Assembly: GCA_947589635.1 (NCBI GenBank)
Contig: CANQCC010000004.1
Span: 1 to 34,145, forward strand
Source: an uncultured Clostridia bacterium
Lineage (GTDB): Bacteria > Bacillota > Clostridia > Christensenellales > CAG-917
DNA length: 34,145 bases
Direction: 5' to 3'
Shown here: piece after piece, positions 28,493 through 34,145 of the stretch
Position numbering within the stretch: position 1 is the first letter of the stretch
Layout: the number at the start of each line of letters is the position of its first letter
Made by a program: the position numbers and the translations under genes
Notes under the pieces: model-generated
Seen by the model: the letters and a program-made list of their open reading frames with translations, nothing else
Told to the model about the DNA's origin: nothing
The model's database searches: none

Positions 28493-29219
28493 AGTAGAAT
28501 ATTCCGTCCTTGAGAGTAGATTTTGTCTTGATGATGCGGTTCATCCTGCCGTCCTCCTCGAAGGAATAGTAGTCCGAGCCGCAAAATATGAAGTGGTCCA
28601 GCAGAGCCACGCCTACGTTGGCGAGGGTGTCGAACAGCGTGTATGTAAGTTCCACGTCCGCCTGCGACGGACTTACCCTGCCGCTTGGATGGTTGTGCGC
28701 GAGAAGCACTCCGCTCGCCCTGTTTTTAAGCGCGAAGTCCACTATCGCGCGCACCGTGACCTGCACGGAGTCCCCGCTACCGCTTGAGATTATGTCGCTG
28801 GATATTATCTTTTCGTGCGCGTCAAGCGCCGCCACTACAACTTGCTCGTCGGGTATGCCAAACAACTTGTTGCCCATAAAAAGACGCGCCGCCGCCCTGC
28901 CCTTAAGCTCCGTCCTTTCGGAAGTCCTGTCGTCGAGATATTGCCTGAATACGCCGGGCAAAGAGCTTAAAAACAACGCCGCATTGTGCGTCATGCCGGG
29001 CACCTCCTCAAGGTGCTCCGCGTCGGCGGAGAGCACTCCGGAAAGAGAGCCGAACTCGGCGATCAACCTGTGCGCGATCTCGTTTGTGTCCCTGCGGGGA
29101 ATAAAACTGTACAGCAGATATTCAAGCACTTCGTGGTTTTGAAGAGATTCCACTCCCTGCTTTTTTATTCTGTCGCGCATTCTCTCGCGATGCCCCTCAT
29201 GTATTCCCTTGTCTGCCAT
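28485..29219 (-). CDS. radC: RadC/JAB-domain protein
   Basis: GVLLAHNHPSGRVSPSQADVELT...LLDHFIFCGSDYYSF; overlaps gltX by 8 bp. Start at MADKG (29219). Confidence 0.93.
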   Translation of the reverse strand: MADKGIHEGHRERMRDRIKKQGVESLQNHEVLEYLLYSFIPRRDTNEIAHRLIAEFGSLSGVLSADAEHLEEVPGMTHNAALFLSSLPGVFRQYLDDRTSERTELKGRAAARLFMGNKLFGIPDEQVVVAALDAHEKIISSDIISSGSGDSVQVTVRAIVDFALKNRASGVLLAHNHPSGRVSPSQADVELTYTLFDTLANVGVALLDHFIFCGSDYYSFEEDGRMNRIIKTKSTLKDGIFYYE

Positions 29220-29220
29220 A

Positions 29221-29643
29221 TCAATTGAAAATCGCGGGATAATCCTTAAACACGCTGTCGTCAAGTTTCACCAGCCTGACCAGCACTTCGAGGGCCTCGT
29301 CCGCGTCGCGAAATCCGCACTGCTTGCCGATTATCTTGTACGCGCCGTACGCGTTGAGAAAATCGTACCAAAAATAACATTCGTCCTGAAGCTGAAAAAT
29401 CTCCAGATAGCTGAAAGATTGATACTTGCTCCAGTTTTTGAGGATGTCTATAAGCGCGGTGACCTCCTCATTGTTGTCATACCTGTCATGAATAAACTTG
29501 AGCATGTACTTTTTGACCTCTTTTGAAAAGGTCATCACGCCCTGTTTTGCGTTTTCTATGTCCTTTACGATAAGCGCTATCTCTTTGTCCGCCCCGTACT
29601 TTTTAAACAGCTTTTGGCATGTGTAAGCGAATGTGTTGGTCAT
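29221..29643 (-). CDS. Conserved-looking hypothetical protein coupled to radC
   Basis: 140 aa from ATG 29643; stop TGA 1 nt before the radC ATG (TGATATG); good promoter upstream; no family recognised. Confidence 0.75.
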   Translation of the reverse strand: MTNTFAYTCQKLFKKYGADKEIALIVKDIENAKQGVMTFSKEVKKYMLKFIHDRYDNNEEVTALIDILKNWSKYQSFSYLEIFQLQDECYFWYDFLNAYGAYKIIGKQCGFRDADEALEVLVRLVKLDDSVFKDYPAIFN

Positions 29644-29649
29644 GCCTAA

Positions 29650-29678
29650 AGTATATCCCAAAATCTCCCATAAATCAA
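29650..29678 (-). promoter_or_regulatory. Promoter of the radC-partner gene, predicted leaderless
   Basis: Minus strand TTGATT-N17-TATACT-N6-ATG; no SD. Confidence 0.6.
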
Positions 29679-29815
29679 GCCGTAGACAATAAATAAGTAT
29701 ATTATTAACCCCATTATCCCCAAAATTGCGCCCAACCTATGCCCTTTACAACCTCGAACTCCCCGAAAAGCCCCTGTAACTCAAGCCCGGACAGTGTTAC
29801 CGTAAATCCGGCGCG

Positions 29816-30541
29816 TCAAGCGCTATGTTCTTGCGAGGTCAAAAAGATGACGACGGCTTGGAAGAGTGTGTAGGCGAGGCGGGCTTGAAAGGCGGGGTCT
29901 ACAAGTTTGGCCTCGTCGAGGGGATTGCTTAAAAAGCCGCACTCGGCGATGATGGCGGGATAGTGGCTGCAGCTGAGGATATATTTTTCGGCGCCGAGGG
30001 CGGAATATTCGCGCCCGCCGAGCTCGACGTTGATGTCGCGGTTGAGTATTTCCTGGGTCAAGTCGGCAAAATCATGGCTGTTGGGATCTGTGGGGTCGAA
30101 GAAGACTTGCGCGCCTCGGCGTGCCGCGGAGGAATAAAAATTCATATGCACGCTTATGACGGCGGCGGGGCGGGCGGAGTTTATGACGTCGCCGCGGTAG
30201 AACATATCGGCGCGTTTTTTGTTGTCCTTTATGCCCGGATAGGAGTGCATGGAGTCGTTTGTGCGCGTAAACACGGCCTTAAATCCGCCGCTTTGAAGGT
30301 ATTCGCCAAGCAGGCGCGCGACTTTCAGGTTGAGGTCGCTCTCTTTTGCCCCGGTGCGCACGCCGATGACTCCGCTGTCCGCGCCGCCGTGTCCCGGGTC
30401 TATGACGACGACGGGCGAGCGAGCGCCGTCTTTTATGGCGGAAGCGATGAGGGGCGCGCCCATTGCAAACGCCGCTATGACGACGGCAAGCGCCGCGCAC
30501 ACCGCCCTGAAAGATAAAACTTTGTTGAATTTTTTGTGCAT
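29816..30541 (-). CDS. N-acetylmuramoyl-L-alanine amidase (Amidase_3, CwlD-like)
   Basis: VVVIDPGHGGADSG, LNLKVARLLGEYLQSGGFKAVFTRTND, ISVHMNFYSS, PAIIAECGFLSNP; N-terminal signal/TM. Confidence 0.93.
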   Translation of the reverse strand: MHKKFNKVLSFRAVCAALAVVIAAFAMGAPLIASAIKDGARSPVVVIDPGHGGADSGVIGVRTGAKESDLNLKVARLLGEYLQSGGFKAVFTRTNDSMHSYPGIKDNKKRADMFYRGDVINSARPAAVISVHMNFYSSAARRGAQVFFDPTDPNSHDFADLTQEILNRDINVELGGREYSALGAEKYILSCSHYPAIIAECGFLSNPLDEAKLVDPAFQARLAYTLFQAVVIFLTSQEHSA

Positions 30542-30587
30542 ATTGTTAAGCGTTACAATTTATTCATCGCGGTATAAAAATACGGTT

Positions 30588-30644
30588 TTATCCACCGAGT
30601 TATCCACAAAATCGCCTCAAAATGTGGATAAGTCGGTGGAAAAC
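30588..30644. promoter_or_regulatory. Palindromic cluster of DnaA-box-like 9-mers
   Basis: TTATCCACC (30588-30596), TTATCCACA (30600-30608), inverted TTATCCACA (30623-30631), inverted TTTTCCACC (30636-30644). Confidence 0.75.
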
Positions 30645-30823
30645 CCCCTCCCGAAGCCGCATGCTTAAGTTGATGAGAGGGGCGTTTGTTTTATGACTGC
30701 GCCGCCTGATTTTCTTAAAATCTTGCGCTTTGCGACAATTTTCGTCTATCTAAACGAACGTTATTTTTTTGCGCCTTTCATAACCGCGCCGGGCTCCGCA
30801 TAAAATTTCGCGAGAGGTGAATT

Positions 30824-31780
30824 ATGACAAGCGTTTCCTTGTGCTCGGGAGTCCCGGTGATAACCGCCGCGGACGGCAAAGAGGTCGGTCGCATAAAAAA
30901 TGTATATTTTGACAAAATATCCAAAAGTTTTGTATATTTCGGCGTTTCGACGGGCGATGATATGGCGCTGCTCCCCGTAAAGAGCCGCGCCGTAAAAGAC
31001 GCGGCGATACTTGCATCGGCGGACGAGCTGCTTCCGTTTGACGAGGGTGCGGTCGCGGATTGCGCGGAGGGACTGCTCGGCATGAGGGTATATACTCTTG
31101 CGGGAGTTTTTAAGGGCGGTATAGCGGACGCGGCGTTTTCAAGCGACGGCAGGCTTGTCAAGCTTGTCCTTCCCGCCTGCGAGGTCTCCCCGAGCGCCAT
31201 AGCGACGATTGGCGACGTCGTCCTGATAAAGACAAGCAAGCCAAAGCGCACAAAACTTCCCCGCCCAAAAGAGGACTACCCTGTGACCATTGAGGAGACT
31301 GCAATCAACGCTTATCCAAACATAGCGCCTGACGGAGTGGGCGCTTCTTCGGCGGTAGACGGCGGCAGAGCGGGTTCTGCTCCTGCCGTGGCGGTTGACG
31401 GAGCGGATGCTACTCCTGCCGTGGCGCTTGGTAGTGTGGGTGTTGTTTCCTCCGCGGTCATTGGCGAGGCGGGCGCCCCTCCCGCCGTGGCGCTTGGCGG
31501 AGACGGGCCGCTGTTTTCGCAAGGCGCACTCAACAGGGTGCTCGGCGAAGAGGCGACCTATGCGCCCTACGACCCGCATATGCCTACGCGAGTCATTTGT
31601 GATTATGACTTTTTGCTTGGGCGCACTCTCGGCGCGGATCTTTATGCCTATTCGGGCGCACTTCTCGCGAAAAAGGGCGGCCTGATAGACGTAGCTACCG
31701 TGGAAAAAGCGCGCGCTCACGGCAAGCTTGTAGACCTCACGCTCAACAGCGTCAAAAAGTCAAACGCGTCTGTTTTATGA
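30824..31780 (+). CDS. PRC-barrel domain protein with an Ala/Val/Gly repeat linker
   Basis: N-terminal PVITAADGKEVGRIKNVYFDKISKSFVYFGVS PRC-barrel pattern; linker with APAVAVDGA / TPAVALGSV / PPAVALGGD repeats; SD GAGAGGTG. Confidence 0.75.
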   Translation: MTSVSLCSGVPVITAADGKEVGRIKNVYFDKISKSFVYFGVSTGDDMALLPVKSRAVKDAAILASADELLPFDEGAVADCAEGLLGMRVYTLAGVFKGGIADAAFSSDGRLVKLVLPACEVSPSAIATIGDVVLIKTSKPKRTKLPRPKEDYPVTIEETAINAYPNIAPDGVGASSAVDGGRAGSAPAVAVDGADATPAVALGSVGVVSSAVIGEAGAPPAVALGGDGPLFSQGALNRVLGEEATYAPYDPHMPTRVICDYDFLLGRTLGADLYAYSGALLAKKGGLIDVATVEKARAHGKLVDLTLNSVKKSNASVL

Positions 31781-33204
31781 TATCGCCGCCGCCCCTGAAA
31801 AAGCAAATTTTTATGACGTTTTTTCGCGGAAAAATTTTGAGGGTCTGTCTTCTCGCCCTGCTTTTTGTATGCCTTATATGCGCGCTTTGCGCGTGCAATA
31901 AAAGCTCGCCTCGCCCCGCCTTTTCCCGCCCGATTTACGACATCAACATGACCTACGACGCCAAAGCGCACACAATAGACGCAAAACAGGAAACGCTTAT
32001 CCCACTGCCCGAAAAGATGACGGAAGACTACGTTTTGTTCAATCTGTACGCCAACGCGGTGGCGGGAGTTGGCGACGCAATAAGCGTTTCGGAGGTAAAA
32101 ATCAACAGAAAAAGCGTCGATTTTGAGATTTGCGGCAAAAACAATTGCTTTCTTAAGGCTCCGCTTTTGGGCGCGGATACGCTGTATGATATATGTTTCG
32201 AATATTCCGTAAACGTACCCGAAGAGAAGTTGCGCCTCGGCGTGAGCGACGGCGTCGCCTTGCTCTCGTTTTTCTATCCGTCGGCGGCGAGATACGACGG
32301 CGGTTGGAGAGAGAATGAATATCTTGAGATAGGCGATCCCTTCATGTCCGATTGCGCGGATTTTTATGTGACCCTGAAAACCTCGCCGTCCCTTGTCGCC
32401 GCGGCTTCGGGCGAGGTATCCCCCATGGATGACGAAGACGGCGTCTATGAGATCTGCGCGGAGGGCGTGCGCGATTTTGCGCTTGCGATAGGCGATTTTG
32501 AAGTCGCAAAGAAAGATATCCAAGTGGGCGGAAGAGATGTGGCTATAAAATACTTTTACTCGCAGGACGAGGCTTCGGACGCCACGCTTTCAAGAGCGGC
32601 GAACGCGGTCGAGATGTTTTCGCAGGCGTTTGGGGATTATCCCTACCCCGCCTTTTCGCTTGTGCAGGCGGATATAGACGGCGGAGGCGGCATGGAATAC
32701 GGCGCTTTTGCCACGGTCTCGCCGTCCGAAAGAGAAAATTATCTTGACGCGGTCGCCCATGAGGTAGCCCATCAATGGTGGTACGGCGCCGTCGGCAGCG
32801 ATCAGATAAACAGCGCGTGGCTTGACGAGGGGCTGAGCGAGTTTTGCACATACTATCTGGACTTCCTTGTGGGAGACAGGAAAAAATATGGCGACGCGAT
32901 AAAGGATATTTCAAGGTCATACTCGGCATTTGCGCAGGATCTGCGCCCCGCGGGCTTCTCGGAAAAGATGGAGCGCCCTCTGTCCTCCTTTCTCACGACG
33001 GGAGAGTATGTCGCCGTGGTCTATAAGCAAGGCGCGCTGTTGTTTGATATGATAAGAGGCCTTGTCGGAGACAAAAAGTTTGTCGCGGCAATGCGCGTCT
33101 ATTTTGAGGATAATAAGTTTGGCTTTGCGGACAAAAACTCGCTTATATCCGCCTTCAAAACACAAGGTTATGATATCTCGCCGATCCTGGCAGCGCGATT
33201 ATAA
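31777..33204 (+). CDS. M1-family metallopeptidase lipoprotein
   Basis: Lipobox LCAC; GGGMEYGAFATV; HEVAHQWWYGAVGSDQINSAWLDEGLSEF; ATGA overlap with the upstream gene. Confidence 0.92.
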   Translation: MISPPPLKKQIFMTFFRGKILRVCLLALLFVCLICALCACNKSSPRPAFSRPIYDINMTYDAKAHTIDAKQETLIPLPEKMTEDYVLFNLYANAVAGVGDAISVSEVKINRKSVDFEICGKNNCFLKAPLLGADTLYDICFEYSVNVPEEKLRLGVSDGVALLSFFYPSAARYDGGWRENEYLEIGDPFMSDCADFYVTLKTSPSLVAAASGEVSPMDDEDGVYEICAEGVRDFALAIGDFEVAKKDIQVGGRDVAIKYFYSQDEASDATLSRAANAVEMFSQAFGDYPYPAFSLVQADIDGGGGMEYGAFATVSPSERENYLDAVAHEVAHQWWYGAVGSDQINSAWLDEGLSEFCTYYLDFLVGDRKKYGDAIKDISRSYSAFAQDLRPAGFSEKMERPLSSFLTTGEYVAVVYKQGALLFDMIRGLVGDKKFVAAMRVYFEDNKFGFADKNSLISAFKTQGYDISPILAARL

Positions 33205-33479
33205 CGCTTTATCTGCTTCAAACGCCTCGGAAAATATAACCTGCTCAAATATACTCTCTTGAAGTAAAAGGTCGTGTTTTGCCGCATTTTTTGCCCTTAT
33301 GCCGCTTGCGTTAAGGTCAGACCGCGATGTTCAGATGTGAGGTTATGATGATTTGCAAATTCCGGCAATAAGATTATACCTCTTTGCAAAGTCATGACGA
33401 TAGGTTGCTTAATTTTGCCGCTCTCAATCGAGGTTTTAAGCCAAATCATTTATTGAAAAAGCAAAAATATAAAAATCTC

Positions 33480-33509
33480 TTGACAAACGCCGCAAATAGA
33501 TATTATTAT
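33480..33509 (+). promoter_or_regulatory. tRNA-Asn promoter
   Basis: TTGACA (33480-33485)-N18-TATTAT (33504-33509). Confidence 0.75.
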
Positions 33510-33526
33510 AATCAAGCATTAAATAT

Positions 33527-33602
33527 GCCTGTTTAGCTCAGTCGGTAGAGCATTCGGCTGTTAACCGAAGTGTCGGGGGTCCGAGTCCCTCAACAGGCGC
33601 CA
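33527..33602 (+). tRNA. tRNA-Asn (GTT), encoded CCA
   Basis: 76-nt cloverleaf: acceptor GCCTGTT/AACAGGC, anticodon stem TTCGG/CCGAA with loop CTGTTAA, T-arm GGGGG-TCCGAGT-CCCTC, GCCA end. Confidence 0.97.
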
Positions 33603-33609
33603 AAAACAC

Positions 33610-33646
33610 AACTATCGTCACTTTATGGGACGATAGTTTGTTTTTT
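33610..33646 (+). terminator. tRNA-Asn terminator
   Basis: AACTATCGTC-ACTTTATGG-GACGATAGTT then TGTTTTTT. Confidence 0.85.
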
Positions 33647-33658
33647 ATATACGTTTAA

Positions 33659-33821
33659 GAGGGACTCGAACGGGCGGATCAGCAAACAATCCGGTGAATT
33701 GTTTGCCCGCCCCGGCGTGATAGCGCAGTGAACGCAACGTCGTGCGGGACGTGTGTCATCCTCTCGTTCGGGCGGGTCGTAAAGCGCCACACAAGCGGAG
33801 CGAGTCCCTCAACAGGCGCCA
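33659..33821. repeat. tRNA 3'-end-derived segment: inverted T-arm fragment at left, direct copy of the tRNA 3' end at right
   Basis: GAGGGACTCG (33659-33668) vs CGAGTCCCTC (33801-33810); CGAGTCCCTCAACAGGCGCCA at 33582-33602 and again at 33801-33821. Confidence 0.85.
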
Positions 33822-33823
33822 CG

Positions 33824-33855
33824 AAAAACACGTCGTCTTGCGGCGTGTTTTTTTT
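33824..33855 (+). terminator. Rho-independent terminator after the duplicated tRNA 3' end
   Basis: AAAAACACG...CGTGTTTTTTTT. Confidence 0.85.
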
Positions 33856-33950
33856 GCATAAAGTTATATGTGATCTTTTTGAGATAATTTTCTGTTTTGT
33901 AAGTTTGTATTGTGGGCATACCCCTTCGATAACGTTGGATAGAAGGCTAT

Positions 33951-34134
33951 CGGGGTCCCCGCAAAATTGCGTAGCGAGTTTGTGGGGTAATGGATCGGGG
34001 TCCCCGCAAAATTGCGTAGCGAGTTTGTGGGGTAATGAATCGGGGTCCCCGCAAAATTGCGTAGCGAGTTTGTGGGGTAATGGATCGGGGTCCCCATAGA
34101 AAGGAGCGTAGCGAGTTTTATGGGGCACAGATCC
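33951..34134. repeat. 45-bp tandem hairpin repeats (3 near-identical units plus 1 variant)
   Basis: CGGGGTCCCCGCAAAATTGCGTAGCGAGTTTGTGGGGTAATGGAT starts at 33951, 33996 and 34041; variant CGGGGTCCCCATAGAAAGGAGCGTAGCGAGTTTTATGGGG at 34086. Confidence 0.93.
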
Positions 34135-34145
34135 GCCCTCACTGC

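Noticed and set aside
33205-33479. ORF-free gap before the tRNA as a possible ncRNA
   Set aside because: No convincing internal promoter/terminator pair or extended structure seen by eye.
33951-34130. G-quadruplex array from the GGGG tracts
   Set aside because: Loops alternate between ~9 and ~28 nt, too long for canonical G4; hairpin pairing explains the G and C runs better.
33951-34134. CRISPR array
   Set aside because: Units are directly contiguous with no unique spacers, and no cas genes are present.
33679-34142. ORFs across the 45-bp repeats (15-aa repeats such as LWGNGSGSPQNCVAS or DPDSLPHKLATQFCG)
   Set aside because: The unit length is a multiple of three so frames on both strands stay open; the changes preserve base pairing and there is no credible start/SD.

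Overview
A 34-kb stretch of chromosome from a Clostridia-like Firmicute (lineage inferred only from gene content). Recognisable genes: glgB-glgC-glgD, a two-component system, ispE, an MscS channel, a SPOCS/DUF3794+LysM protein, a MATE transporter, an ECF sigma/RsgI-like anti-sigma pair, a GLUG/InlB-repeat lipoprotein, glmM, dapB, a VanZ-like protein carrying a large extracellular insertion, an anchored metallophosphoesterase, veg, an anchored S8 protease, gltX, radC with an uncharacterised partner, a CwlD-like amidase, a PRC-barrel protein, an M1 metallopeptidase lipoprotein and tRNA-Asn(GTT). No phage, IS element or CRISPR array was recognised. Most of the unexplained structure is intergenic. 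(1) Four 45-bp repeats near the right edge have a conserved loop and a covarying stem. (2) The tRNA-Asn 3' end is duplicated (21 bp) 219 bp downstream, around an inverted T-arm fragment and a foldable segment. (3) A six-unit, ~34-bp degenerate tandem array runs into the dapB 3' end and supplies its stop codon. (4) Other degenerate short-period arrays lie near mscS, after the DUF3794 gene and upstream of the sigma gene. (5) A palindromic cluster of DnaA-box-like 9-mers lies upstream of the amidase. (6) Three genes, possibly four, have promoter spacing that predicts leaderless mRNAs. (7) Palindromes sit at the glgB and VanZ-like promoter regions. All calls are from reading the sequence; no searches or folding programs were run.
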